64,000 nucleotides of DNA from GCA-2684655 sp045105235. Lineage in GTDB: Bacteria; Planctomycetota; UBA1135; UBA2386. Position numbers and translations under genes: made by a program. This document shows positions 9,501 through 17,510 of the stretch, piece after piece. The DNA is taken from positions 1 through 64,000 of the forward strand of contig JBGCDH010000012.1 of the NCBI GenBank assembly GCA_045105235.1. The letters are read 5' to 3'. Numbering within the stretch: the stretch's first letter is position 1; every line of letters begins with the position of its first letter. The notes beneath the pieces are model-generated. The model had not been told where the DNA came from. It ran no database searches and worked only from the letters and a program-made list of their open reading frames with translations.

Positions 9501-9851
9501 CTGCCCCTCGGCATAGCGCAGTGCCTCGCGCGAAAAGTCGAGCAAGGAGACATCAAAGCCATCGTTGGCGAGCGCCAGGCTCTGGTTGCCACCGCCGCAT
9601 CCGGCTTCGAGAAGCCGGCCGCCGTCGGGCAACAGCTCCCGAAACGAACCAAGCAGTTCACGGTGAAACGCGGCCGTTGGCGGATCAATGGTGTGCTCCG
9701 GCAGGTCGCGATAGTAGGCATCCCACTTGTCTCGCTCCGCGGACCGCTCGCTCGATCCGGCTTCCATAGAGCCGACGTCACTAGAGAAAGGGGGCTGCGG
9801 CTCAGTTGGACCGCCGCTGTTCGGCGACGGCTCAGGTTGGGGTAGCGTCAT
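6582..9851 (-). CDS. Three-enzyme fusion: methyltransferase, GT4-type and GT2 glycosyltransferases
   Basis: 1089 aa from ATG 9851. Residues about 45-290 form a class I SAM methyltransferase (LLEAGCGGGNQSLAL, then VFNLGVLEHY). Residues about 305-420 are a long Glu/Arg/Ala-rich coiled coil. Residues about 475-830 form a GT-B glycosyltransferase of GT4 type, beginning YVFSIVDWHFRIQRPQHLS and ending in the donor-site motif YEYLAAGKPVVGTDLPEM. Residues about 842-1089 are a GT2 (rhamnosyltransferase-like) domain: VSVVVLCYRNLELT, VDNASGDGT, LLNNDTVV and GWFEDDDY. The coiled coil may set spacing, as in chain-terminating glycan enzymes where a methyltransferase is tethered to a transferase. Sampled GC falls to 50-60%, hinting at transfer. 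Domain calls are firm; the concerted function is inferred. Confidence 0.88.
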   Translation of the reverse strand: MTLPQPEPSPNSGGPTEPQPPFSSDVGSMEAGSSERSAERDKWDAYYRDLPEHTIDPPTAAFHRELLGSFRELLPDGGRLLEAGCGGGNQSLALANDGFDVSLLDFSREALRYAEGQFHRAGVAGEFLEGDACVRGEPKWDLVFNLGVLEHYRAEAQVEFLQGMASRSRRYVVVLIPNPACYWYWVWRVVKAGRSEWPFGQEMPTMDLRDVFERAGMRYAGHAFLGSAWTEAFINGSGDIGAETKQILRSVHSNAVVPEASRAYLVAGLGCVDEDAAIPGRWSLRDLGQQQSDSESIAAIADALATSIGAQNEVRQSHLRCQDAKRQSLAFQEELERARQRAAELEPSVNREIAERDARIAALEEACLAGREELSTLRVELQKAEANVEVLNSKYEEVCSWASRLNSHPLKHFLKRSAMGTARTVFKALPMSNRVRHKAYEAYADMRRRRAPSSPPATQTAAVALPVAMPAPAKADVYVFSIVDWHFRIQRPQHLSRELAKAGHRVFFVSPAHFDSVEPGFQVERLDQELPLYQIRLHATGAPSIYSRLASHALAEELQQGLSQWMLAVGHAQRLVVVAHAFWSDLACSVPDSTLVYDCMDHHEGFGGVDPSLIARENQLVGEADLVLTSSSWLQDEVGSAARCNVTIRNAGDFDLFSRRPSDIFQDRQGRKVIGYFGAIADWFDVALVAHVAASFPEHAVVLIGDDTAGAQEQLSAYDNVEMFGERPYTELPMFLHGFDVCLLPFRVIPLTLATNPVKVYEYLAAGKPVVGTDLPEMAQFGEHARCAKTAEEFVAAVGAALAENDQGLVERRIAFARGNTWADRGRALLDSVAQLVKPRVSVVVLCYRNLELTKACLESLLRHDDYGNMQLIVVDNASGDGTAKYLTQFGRDNPEVRIILNADNLGYAAGTNVGVREADGDYVVLLNNDTVVTPGWLRTMSRHMQRNPSIGLLGPVTNNIGNEAKVDVAYENLDAMPEAAAGYTLRRMGRLSEIPTLAFFCVMVSRKALEGCGLLCEDYGVGWFEDDDYCRRVEQAGFELRLAEDVFVHHELSAAIGQIPEGDRRKLFERNRAIYEEKWGAWDPHSHR

Positions 9852-10148
9852 ATCGAATCGTCGCCGGTGTCCATTTGGCGAGCCGTCGCTCGCGACTCAC
9901 GGCAGCCAGCACCACAGCGCCAGACCGCCAACCGTGCTGCCACCGTGCATGCGGAGCCCAGAAGCAGCGCCAGTCCGCAGCCGAGGAGCGGACCTCCTCA
10001 GCGGTGGGCTCCTTGGCCATGGCTCTGGCGGAGAAAAAGTAGCACCAGCACGGCAGGCGTTCCAGAACACCCGGCCGAGCATCGCGCCACGCGGACGACC
10101 CCAGGCTGTTCGCCGCCTGACGCAGGGGCTAGGGTCGGAAATCACGAT
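9852..10148. other. Divergent intergenic region
   Basis: About 297 bases separate the divergent starts of the three-domain enzyme and the GT-C membrane protein, so promoters for both sides should lie here. I see no convincing -35/-10 pair, terminator or RNA. The plus-strand frame is open back to about 9867, but that peptide is Arg/Pro-rich and looks non-coding. Confidence 0.4.
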
Positions 10149-11618
10149 ATGTGGACTTTGAAACCTGCATCGATGCCATCCGCTGCCAGCCGCGTGTCGG
10201 TCCTGTTCTGCGTTTCACTGGCAGCATTTGCCTTCGCCGGCACGCTCGATGCATTCTTCACGCAGGACGACTTCTGGCTGCTGGCCGCGACCGACAAACC
10301 GCTGCCCAATCAGAGGATGCTCAGCGGCGCGCTGGCGCCGGACTACGTCCGCCCCCTATCGACCTACTGGTTTCCGCTCGCCTGTCGGAGCCTCTTTGGC
10401 CTAAACGCCTCGCTTCATCACCTGGCGCTACTGGCCCTGCTCCTCGCAACCGTCTACGCACTCCACGACTGCGTGCGAAAGCGAACGGGAAGCCTGCTCG
10501 CGGCCGCCGCGGCAGCCTGCCTATATGCGACCAGCGAAGTCCACGTTTACACGCTCGGCTGGATCGCCGGGATCGGCGACGTGCTCGCAGCCGCGCTACT
10601 CGTATTTGCCTTGCGCGCGCTTGAGACGCCGCCGTCACGCCGCCGGACGGCAACCGTTGCCCTGCTCGTTCTCGGCGCACTGCTTTCGAAAGAGCATTCC
10701 ATGGCGCTCCCCGCCGCCCTGCTCGCAGCCGGCGCGGCACGGTATGGAGCGCGTCTGCTCAGGCGGCGAACGGACCAGCTACCTGGCCAGCCCGTCCGGG
10801 CACCCGACCATGTTCTCGGCATCTCGCTAGCCGCCGTTGCCGCCGGGTTCCTGTCCCTTTGGATCTACCTCACAGCCGAGAGCCAGCTCGAACGCGGCCT
10901 GCAGTTCAACCTCAGTCGAACTGTCGAGGTCCTAAAGAACAGCATCCTGACCCTGCACCCGACTCTCGACGTCCACGACGACTACGTCACCCGACTGTCG
11001 AGCTGGTGGCTCGCTGCTCCGGCAGCCCTAGCGGGCCTGCATTTCCGCTTCGGCGGTGTCCATCGAATCGAAAAGACCGCGTTTGCATTCAGCCTGTGGC
11101 TCGTGCCGGCTGGGATCTTCGCGCTGACCAGCTTTCCATCCGACCTGCAGGCCTACTACTCACATTTCTCAACAATAGGCCTCACGCTATTGGTGGCCGA
11201 CTGCGTTGCGCTCGGCGCCAGCGCAAGCCTGCGCCCGCTTCGCATCGCCACCAAGCTGACCCTGGTTGCCGCCATCGTCGCGCACGGCGTCTATTCGGCC
11301 AAAGCAAGACAAACGGACGTCTGCGAGAGTCGCTCGCCGGCGCTCTACGTCGCCAAGCTATCGGCCGCCGCCGACCTTCAAATCCGCGCCGCGCTCGCGG
11401 ACGGCCGCGAGCGGCCGAATAGGATTCTCTTTCTCGACACGGAAAACGTGATGTGGTGGGCCCTAGGAAAGGGGGCCATGGTTCAGACTCTCTACGGCGG
11501 CATCGAGGCAGATTTTGACGGCTACGGCGGCTTCCAAGCGGCGCCGAATGCACGATCGACCGGCGAAACGCTCGTGATGCGGCAGACGAATGCGACCACG
11601 TTTGTCGTCGTTCGGTAG
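10149..11618 (+). CDS. Polytopic GT-C-like glycosyltransferase
   Basis: 489 aa starting at ATG 10149 (MWTLKPASMP). About nine to eleven hydrophobic segments are visible, with the first at residues 14-34. Directly after it comes FFTQDDFW (D40-D41), the acidic DD/DE pair in the first outer loop typical of GT-C enzymes (PMT/ArnT-like) that use polyprenyl-phosphate sugars. A soluble C-terminal part of about 90 residues follows the last helix. It precedes the ABC exporter genes by about 60 bases in the same direction. It probably adds or transfers sugars on the outer face of the membrane; donor and acceptor are unknown. It belongs to no named family I can identify with certainty. Confidence 0.7.
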   Translation: MWTLKPASMPSAASRVSVLFCVSLAAFAFAGTLDAFFTQDDFWLLAATDKPLPNQRMLSGALAPDYVRPLSTYWFPLACRSLFGLNASLHHLALLALLLATVYALHDCVRKRTGSLLAAAAAACLYATSEVHVYTLGWIAGIGDVLAAALLVFALRALETPPSRRRTATVALLVLGALLSKEHSMALPAALLAAGAARYGARLLRRRTDQLPGQPVRAPDHVLGISLAAVAAGFLSLWIYLTAESQLERGLQFNLSRTVEVLKNSILTLHPTLDVHDDYVTRLSSWWLAAPAALAGLHFRFGGVHRIEKTAFAFSLWLVPAGIFALTSFPSDLQAYYSHFSTIGLTLLVADCVALGASASLRPLRIATKLTLVAAIVAHGVYSAKARQTDVCESRSPALYVAKLSAAADLQIRAALADGRERPNRILFLDTENVMWWALGKGAMVQTLYGGIEADFDGYGGFQAAPNARSTGETLVMRQTNATTFVVVR

Positions 11619-11678
11619 CCGCCGGCAAAGCAGACACCGCGTATCCACATGCTCGCTGTTGTCCTCCTAGGGGGCCAT

Positions 11679-12551
11679 ATGCGACCATCCGCTTCCTGCA
11701 TGAAACGCGCGCGCACTGTGATCACCCCCGCAATGACGGGCGAGGGCAGCGGCTTTCTGCCAATGGCGATGCTCCGCAGCATGTGGGGCAACCGCAACGT
11801 CATCCGCCAGCTTGGCGCGCGGCGCGTCGAAGCACGCCACCGCGGGTCGATTCTGGGCATCGGTTGGACGGTACTCAACCCGCTTCTGCTGCTCGGCGTC
11901 TACACGTTCGTGTTCACCGTGCTCTTGAAGGTCGGCGGCAATGATGCCGGCTCTCGCACGGCGTTCGCCATTGAGATGTTCACCGGCATGGTGCTGTTCT
12001 CCGTGTTTGCCGACACGCTGAGCGGCGCACCGCAGGCGATCGTAGGCAAGCCGAACTACGTCAAGAAGGTCGTGTTCCCGCTGGCGGCATTGCCGGCGGC
12101 CGAACTCTACGCCAGCTTCGTGCTCGCCGGAGCCAGCACCGCGGTGCTGTTTCTCGCGATCCTGTTGACGCAGGGCCTGACTTGGACGGCGGTCGCGTTT
12201 CCGCTGGTCCTACCTCCGCTGGCGCTACTGACCATGGGCGCAGCTTGGTTCATCGCTTCACTCAGCGTGTTCATACGCGATGTCGCGACGTCGATCGGCG
12301 TCATCGTGACGATGCTGTTCTTTCTCACGCCGGTCTTCTGGCGCGTGCGCGATTGGCCCGAAGCGTCCCGCGACCTCGTTTGGCTCAATCCCCTGGCAAT
12401 CCTCGTGGAGAGCGCCCGCGACTGCCTGCTGCGCGACAGCTGGCCAAACTTGACGCTGTTGGCCGCATGCTACGTCGTTGCCATCGCAACCGCTCAGCTC
12501 GGCTGGATGTGGTTCCAACGATCCAAGCGAGGCTTCGCCGATGCCCTCTGA
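11679..12551 (+). CDS. wzm: ABC-2 type polysaccharide export permease (Wzm/TagG-like)
   Basis: 290 aa from ATG 11679, chosen for the AGGGGG just upstream at 11669-11674. ATG 11649 and ATG 11769 are alternatives; the last gives 260 aa, nearest the family norm. The family opening is visible (RHRGSILGIGWTVLNPLLLL), followed by about six membrane helices and the conserved loop PNYVKKVVFP. These permeases form the membrane channel that moves lipid-linked polysaccharide across the inner membrane, driven by a Wzt ATPase. The ATPase gene follows and overlaps the permease end by 11 bases, so the two are cotranslated. Function as a glycan exporter is secure; the exported polymer is unknown. Confidence 0.88.
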   Translation: MRPSASCMKRARTVITPAMTGEGSGFLPMAMLRSMWGNRNVIRQLGARRVEARHRGSILGIGWTVLNPLLLLGVYTFVFTVLLKVGGNDAGSRTAFAIEMFTGMVLFSVFADTLSGAPQAIVGKPNYVKKVVFPLAALPAAELYASFVLAGASTAVLFLAILLTQGLTWTAVAFPLVLPPLALLTMGAAWFIASLSVFIRDVATSIGVIVTMLFFLTPVFWRVRDWPEASRDLVWLNPLAILVESARDCLLRDSWPNLTLLAACYVVAIATAQLGWMWFQRSKRGFADAL

Positions 12552-14028
12552 GAAACCTGCACCATCCGAGATGGCGAACTCCGACAGGGCGACGTCCGAC
12601 GTGACGAACCTACCGATCCTATCCGCCACCAACTTGGGCAAGTGCTACCAAACGCTCACCAGGCCGCTCGATCGGCTCCGCCAGGCATTTGGGCGTCAGG
12701 CCGCCGTCGTCGCCAACAGCACCTCCGCAGCGGCAAATGCGAATGAGTTCTGGGCGTTGCGCAGCGCGTCGTTCGAACTCCATCGCGGTGAAGCACTGGG
12801 TTTGATCGGACGCAACGGCGCCGGCAAGAGCACCCTACTGCAAATCCTCGCGGGCACGTTGCCGCCCACGACCGGCCGCGCCGAAATCGATGGGCGCATT
12901 GGCGCACTGCTCGAGCTGGGCAGCGGTTTCGACCCGGAGTTCACCGGCCGTGAAAACGTGCGGCTTCAGGGTGCGATCCTCGGCTTTCCGGCAGCCGAAG
13001 TAGAACAGCGCGTCCCACAGATCGAGTCTTTCGCCGAGATCGGCGCGTTCTTCGATCAGCCGGTTCGCACCTACAGCTCCGGCATGTTCGTCCGGCTCGC
13101 GTTCGCGACCCAGATCATGCTGGTCCCCGAAGTCTTGATCGTCGACGAGGCCCTTTCAGTCGGCGACGCGCCGTTCCAGATCAAGTGCATGAACTACATG
13201 CGCAAACTGCTGGACGATGGCCTGGCGATCATTCTCGCCAGCCACGACATGGAAGCCGTTCGCAGCCTTTGCTCGAAAGTGCTCTGGGTTCACGAAGGCA
13301 CGGTAAAGATGCTCGGTGACCCGCACTCGGTCACAACGGCCTACATGCGCTTCTTGTTTGGTGGCGGCGACGACACCGCGAGCGAGAACTCTCCGGACGC
13401 ATCGCCCGAGCCAAGCGCAGAGGTCGCCATCGACCATGCCGTGCCGCAACTGCCTGCGACCCCCGATGAGGCGCCCCTCGCGGGGTTGGCCCAACGCACC
13501 GACCTCGAACGCTGGGGACGAGGCGACTGCATCATCCACGCCGCCAGCTTGCGCAGCGTCGCCGGCGAACAAGGCGATATCGAATGCGGCGTCTTCGCAA
13601 ACGGCGACCGCATGCGCCTGCTGCTCGAGTTTGAATGCAAGAAGCCGATCTCCGGCGAGCTCCTGTGTGCCTCGTTCACGATCCGCAACACCAAGGCCCT
13701 CAACATCGCCACGTTCGTCACTCTCGAAAACGGGCACAAGCTGCCAGATCTCCAGCCCGGCCAGCGCATCCGGGTGGCTTTCGACTTCCTGAACGTGCTA
13801 TCGGCCGGTGAATACGGCATCGCCATGAGCGTCGAAGAGGTGCACGGCAGCGAGCGTCGCTACCTCGACTTTCTCGAGAACGCGTTCCACTTCCGCGTCA
13901 CGGATTCCCGGCCATCCTTCGCGGCAACGGCACTGCCGTTTCGATGCCGCATCACGGCCGGAACGACAGCGAACGCAGCCGCGGCCGCTACAGCTTCACC
14001 TACCACTTCAGCCAACAAACCCGAGTGA
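12541..14028 (+). CDS. wzt: ABC transporter ATPase with carbohydrate-binding C-terminal domain (Wzt-like)
   Basis: 495 aa. The ATPase part has Walker A GRNGAGKST (90-98), signature YSSGMFVRLAFA (from 178), Walker B VLIVDE (198-203) and the switch histidine H235 (ILASHD). After a Ser/Pro/Ala-rich linker (about 275-325), residues about 330-475 form the Wzt-type beta-sandwich that recognises the finished polysaccharide end (IIHAASLRSVAG through HFRV). In characterised O-antigen systems this domain binds a terminal cap such as a methyl group, which fits the methyltransferases in this island. The start at ATG 12541 lies inside the permease end; the next gene begins with a GTGA overlap at its stop. 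Confidence 0.9.
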   Translation: MPSEKPAPSEMANSDRATSDVTNLPILSATNLGKCYQTLTRPLDRLRQAFGRQAAVVANSTSAAANANEFWALRSASFELHRGEALGLIGRNGAGKSTLLQILAGTLPPTTGRAEIDGRIGALLELGSGFDPEFTGRENVRLQGAILGFPAAEVEQRVPQIESFAEIGAFFDQPVRTYSSGMFVRLAFATQIMLVPEVLIVDEALSVGDAPFQIKCMNYMRKLLDDGLAIILASHDMEAVRSLCSKVLWVHEGTVKMLGDPHSVTTAYMRFLFGGGDDTASENSPDASPEPSAEVAIDHAVPQLPATPDEAPLAGLAQRTDLERWGRGDCIIHAASLRSVAGEQGDIECGVFANGDRMRLLLEFECKKPISGELLCASFTIRNTKALNIATFVTLENGHKLPDLQPGQRIRVAFDFLNVLSAGEYGIAMSVEEVHGSERRYLDFLENAFHFRVTDSRPSFAATALPFRCRITAGTTANAAAAATASPTTSANKPE

Positions 14029-15125
14029 CGAAGAAACGCATCCTTATCGCCGTCGGCACACGCCCGGAAGCCGTCAAGATGGCGCCCGTCGTGCACGCCC
14101 TACGCGGACAGCCCTGGGCCGACGTGCGCGTGCTCGCTACGGCACAGCACCGCCAGATGCTGGACCAGATCCACTCGTTCTTTGGCATCAAGCCCGAGCT
14201 GGATCTCGACATGATGCGCAAGAACCAGTCGCTCGCGGACTTGACGGCTCGCATGGTCGCAGCCCTCGACCCGGTGCTCGCGGACGAACAGCCGGACCTG
14301 GTCCTAGCTCAAGGCGACACCACGACCGTGATGGTGACGGCGCTGGCGAGCTTCTACCGCAAGGTGCCCTTTGGGCACGTTGAGGCGGGGCTTCGCACCG
14401 GCAACGTGCACAACCCGTTTCCCGAAGAGATGAACCGCGTGCTCGTTGGCCGCATGGCGAGCCTGCACTTTGCACCAACCGAAGGCTCGGCGAAAAACCT
14501 CGCCGCCGAAGGTCTTGCCGAGCAGGTGCACGTCACCGGCAACACGGTCATCGACGCGCTCCTCTGGGCCGCAGACCGCGTCGACACCAAGCCGTTCGAA
14601 CCGGAGGCCGGCAAGCGTCTCGTGCTGGTCACGGCACATCGCCGCGAAAACCACGGGGCACCGTTTGAGGCCGTTTGCGAGGCACTGCGCGCCATTGCCG
14701 ACCGCGGCGACGTGCAGCTGCTCTACCCCGTGCACCCAAATCCCAACGTGCACGACACCGCCCACCGCATGCTCGGCAACCACCCGGCGATCCGCCTGAC
14801 GACGCCGCTCGACTACCCCGACATGGTCGCCGCGATGCGCGCGTGCGACCTGATCCTGACCGACTCCGGCGGCGTCCAGGAAGAGGCGCCATCGCTCGGC
14901 AAGCCGGTGCTCGTGCTGCGCACGACGACCGAACGTCCGGAAGGCGTCACCGCCGGCGCCGCCAAGCTGGTCGGCACCGACCTCGATGTGATCGTCGCCG
15001 AGGCCAACCGCCTGCTCGACGACCGCTCGGCCTACGAGGCCATGGCCAAGGTCGAGAACCCGTATGGCGATGGCACCGCCAGCCGACACATCGCGGAGCT
15101 CTGCGGCGCGTTCGTCAACGCGTGA
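14025..15125 (+). CDS. wecB: UDP-N-acetylglucosamine 2-epimerase (non-hydrolysing)
   Basis: 366 aa from GTG 14025, which overlaps the Wzt stop as GTGA; a longer in-frame ATG at 13944 would overlap Wzt heavily and is less likely. It interconverts UDP-GlcNAc and UDP-ManNAc, feeding ManNAc or ManNAcA into surface polymers. Family landmarks are ILIAVGTRPEAVKMAPV at the start, LAQGDTTTVM, GHVEAGLRTGN, PFPEEMNR and the C-terminal DSGGVQEEAPSLGKPVLVLR. The length matches WecB/MnaA. Its stop runs 11 bases into the tail of the convergent membrane glycosyltransferase gene. The identification is strong. A ManNAc dehydrogenase partner is not visible in the window. Confidence 0.93.
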   Translation: MTKKRILIAVGTRPEAVKMAPVVHALRGQPWADVRVLATAQHRQMLDQIHSFFGIKPELDLDMMRKNQSLADLTARMVAALDPVLADEQPDLVLAQGDTTTVMVTALASFYRKVPFGHVEAGLRTGNVHNPFPEEMNRVLVGRMASLHFAPTEGSAKNLAAEGLAEQVHVTGNTVIDALLWAADRVDTKPFEPEAGKRLVLVTAHRRENHGAPFEAVCEALRAIADRGDVQLLYPVHPNPNVHDTAHRMLGNHPAIRLTTPLDYPDMVAAMRACDLILTDSGGVQEEAPSLGKPVLVLRTTTERPEGVTAGAAKLVGTDLDVIVAEANRLLDDRSAYEAMAKVENPYGDGTASRHIAELCGAFVNA

Positions 15126-17418
15126 ACCAGGCGTGGATGCGCTCGCCGCTCGGCAGATCACGCGCAGCGCCGATCCGGTAGCTCGCGCCGCCAGGGACTT
15201 CAAACAAGACCGTCTCGGGCACGACCCGACCCGGCAGCCATTCCGCCATCGGGCGCATGCCGACCATCTGCTGGAGCTGCACCTGCTCGAGCTGGCCTTC
15301 GACCGCGAGCGCAACTGTCGGCCGCGCAAGATTCGGCCGCACAAGAGTCGGCCGCGCGTCTTCGACAGCAGCAGCGTCGCGAAGCCAGTAGACGGTGACC
15401 GCAACGACGCGCCGTCCCCCCTTCGCAAACTCCTCCACATCGCAGCCCATCGCATGCAGCCCCGCTGACAGCTGCAGCCGTTCTCGATGCTGAGGCTGCA
15501 CCGTCGTCTCGGTAAGCGCAATGCGGTCATGATCCGCCGCCGTCGCCAGCACGTGCCAGACTTCATCGACCCCCGCGACAAGCGAGCGCGCCACCGACAT
15601 CCCGGGCTGCGCCACCAGCTCTGACTCGAGGCGGTCGTTCTCGATGACCGGATACGTGCCATAGACATCGGCCGCGACCGCCAGTTCGGCGTAGCGATCG
15701 CGCACCGCCGGCCCTTCGTCGCCGAGCATTTCGAACGTCGCTCCTTCCGGCAAGACCAGCCACGTCGCGTAGGCGTCCGTCGGCGAGATTCGCCAATAGC
15801 GCCGCGGAACAAGACGCTCGGCCGGCACATGACCGCACCAGGTCACACCGTTTCGCCACCCAGTCGTGACCGAGTAGTCGGAAAACCACGTGATGCCGCG
15901 ATCCGCGAAGTAGTCGTGCACGGCGTTGGTCTTGAGGAACCGATCGAAATAGCGGCGGTTGTTGATCAAGCCATCAAGATTGACGACATGCTGATCGCGC
16001 GCATACCACCCCACCAAGCCGGAGCTCAAGGCGCCGATGACCGTGCCGGGCGGTGTGTTCTGGCGCAGCCAACGGCCGGCCTGGCGAAACCGGCTGGTGC
16101 GCACGTCGTGGTTCACGCGCGCGCCATCCACGGCCAACGCGACCGCCGCAAGCAGCGCGGCCACATGCAAAAGCCATGCAGCGCCTCCCCGCAGACGGCT
16201 CGCGAGCACGCCGATTCCTAGCCAGACAACGACCATCTCGCTGGCGAAATACCAGGTCGCATACGACGAGAAATGCGGCAGCGACAAACCGATCAGCACC
16301 ACATGCACGACGGCATAGCCGACAACGCACCACGCGAAAGATGCGGCCGTCACACGCCCGCTGTTGTCCTCGTAGCCCTCGTATCCCTCGCGGCCGCGCC
16401 GTCCGCGCCATCCGCGCCAGACGAACGACGCAACGACGCAAGCCAGCAGCGCCCAGAACGCATTGCGGAACAGGCGGTAGCCGATTCCCGTCATGCCATC
16501 GAGGAACGCCGGCAAGCTGACGCGAAACGGCGCCATCGCGAGCCGGAATACAAAATCAAAATGCCAGCGCGTCATCGCAAACACGCCACAGCGGTTCGCA
16601 GCTGCGAAGGCAGGATCGCTGGCGCCGCCCCACATCGCTTCGTAGTGCTGTTTGACGCTGCCGCTGATTGGCAAGAAGCAGTCGAACCACCACTTGCTGA
16701 GCAGGCAGGCGCCACCGACCAGCAGCACCCCGGGCAGGGCCAGCCACAACGCCGTTCTGCACCGCTCCGCGAAGCGCGACGGCGCGCCAAGCAGGCCGAC
16801 CAAGATCGGCAAAGCCACGATCGGCCCCAGCAACACTCCCTCGGTTCGACTCAGGCCGAAAAGAGCCAGCACCAAGCCGAGCCACAGCGTTGCACGACGC
16901 GACCAGCGCGCGCGCACCGCATGCCGCCCGGCCCAGAGCACCGCCACCGTGAGCAGGGCGTGCAGGCCGTTTTCCATGCCCTGAAAGGCAATGCGGCCGG
17001 ACACTCCCGCAAACGCGAAACCCGTCGCAGCAAACGCCGCGGCGTGGCGCGAATACGGGCGCAGAAGCCCAAGCACGCCGCAAGCCGCGCCCAACCAGCA
17101 CAGCGCCGATAGACCGACCAGCGAACGCAGCATGGCCAGCGGCTCGGAGCAAATCCCGGCGACAGCTAGGCTCACCAGCGCCCAGAGCGTCTGCACTCCG
17201 TTCGTCGCCTCGAGCCCATCGAACGAAAAACCTCGACCTTGCCACCAGTTTTGAGCGGGCAGCGCGAAGTAGAGCGCGTCGTCCACCAAGACGTTGGCCA
17301 CCAGCGTGTTTTCCGGCAGCGAGACCATCTGCCACCAAGACCACACCCAGAGCGCCAGCAAAGAAACCAGCACCAGCCGGTTCAAGCGGTCCAAACGATC
17401 GCCTCCACCCATGTCCAT
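15115..17418 (-). CDS. Large polytopic GT-C-like membrane protein
   Basis: About 767 aa from ATG 17418; ATG 17412 or GTG 17454 are possible. An N-terminal helix (LVLVSLLALWVWSWW) is followed by NVLVDDALYF, an acidic pair in the first outer loop as in GT-C glycosyltransferases, then ten or more hydrophobic segments up to about residue 445. The last about 300 residues are soluble, presumably extracytoplasmic, and unrecognised. A 15-bp tandem repeat near the C-terminus gives an RPTLVRPNLARPTV stretch. It is divergent from the GT4 gene at 17511 and convergent with wecB. A role as a polyprenyl-phosphate-sugar-dependent transferase is inferred from topology and the DD pair. Confidence 0.65.
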   Translation of the reverse strand: MDMGGGDRLDRLNRLVLVSLLALWVWSWWQMVSLPENTLVANVLVDDALYFALPAQNWWQGRGFSFDGLEATNGVQTLWALVSLAVAGICSEPLAMLRSLVGLSALCWLGAACGVLGLLRPYSRHAAAFAATGFAFAGVSGRIAFQGMENGLHALLTVAVLWAGRHAVRARWSRRATLWLGLVLALFGLSRTEGVLLGPIVALPILVGLLGAPSRFAERCRTALWLALPGVLLVGGACLLSKWWFDCFLPISGSVKQHYEAMWGGASDPAFAAANRCGVFAMTRWHFDFVFRLAMAPFRVSLPAFLDGMTGIGYRLFRNAFWALLACVVASFVWRGWRGRRGREGYEGYEDNSGRVTAASFAWCVVGYAVVHVVLIGLSLPHFSSYATWYFASEMVVVWLGIGVLASRLRGGAAWLLHVAALLAAVALAVDGARVNHDVRTSRFRQAGRWLRQNTPPGTVIGALSSGLVGWYARDQHVVNLDGLINNRRYFDRFLKTNAVHDYFADRGITWFSDYSVTTGWRNGVTWCGHVPAERLVPRRYWRISPTDAYATWLVLPEGATFEMLGDEGPAVRDRYAELAVAADVYGTYPVIENDRLESELVAQPGMSVARSLVAGVDEVWHVLATAADHDRIALTETTVQPQHRERLQLSAGLHAMGCDVEEFAKGGRRVVAVTVYWLRDAAAVEDARPTLVRPNLARPTVALAVEGQLEQVQLQQMVGMRPMAEWLPGRVVPETVLFEVPGGASYRIGAARDLPSGERIHAWFTR
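15317..15361. repeat. Three 15-bp imperfect tandem repeats inside the membrane glycosyltransferase gene
   Basis: Units are GTCGGCCGCGCAAGA, TTCGGCCGCACAAGA and GTCGGCCGCGCGTCT. Because 15 is a multiple of three, the repeat keeps frame and adds an RPT/RPN-type peptide repeat on the minus strand. It is one of several 12-15 bp repeats in the window. Confidence 0.8.
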
Positions 17419-17510
17419 CCTGTCGATTCGATCCTCAGCGACGGCTACCTGCACCGGATGGAAGCCTATCGTTGCGCCCGCGCCACGCGGCGCCAGAATT
17501 GCGGTTGCCT

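Noticed and set aside
9867..10148. 94-codon upstream extension of the GT-C gene
   Set aside because: Arg/Pro/Ser-rich sequence before the first membrane helix is unlike the family; ATG 10149 gives a normal signal-anchor start.
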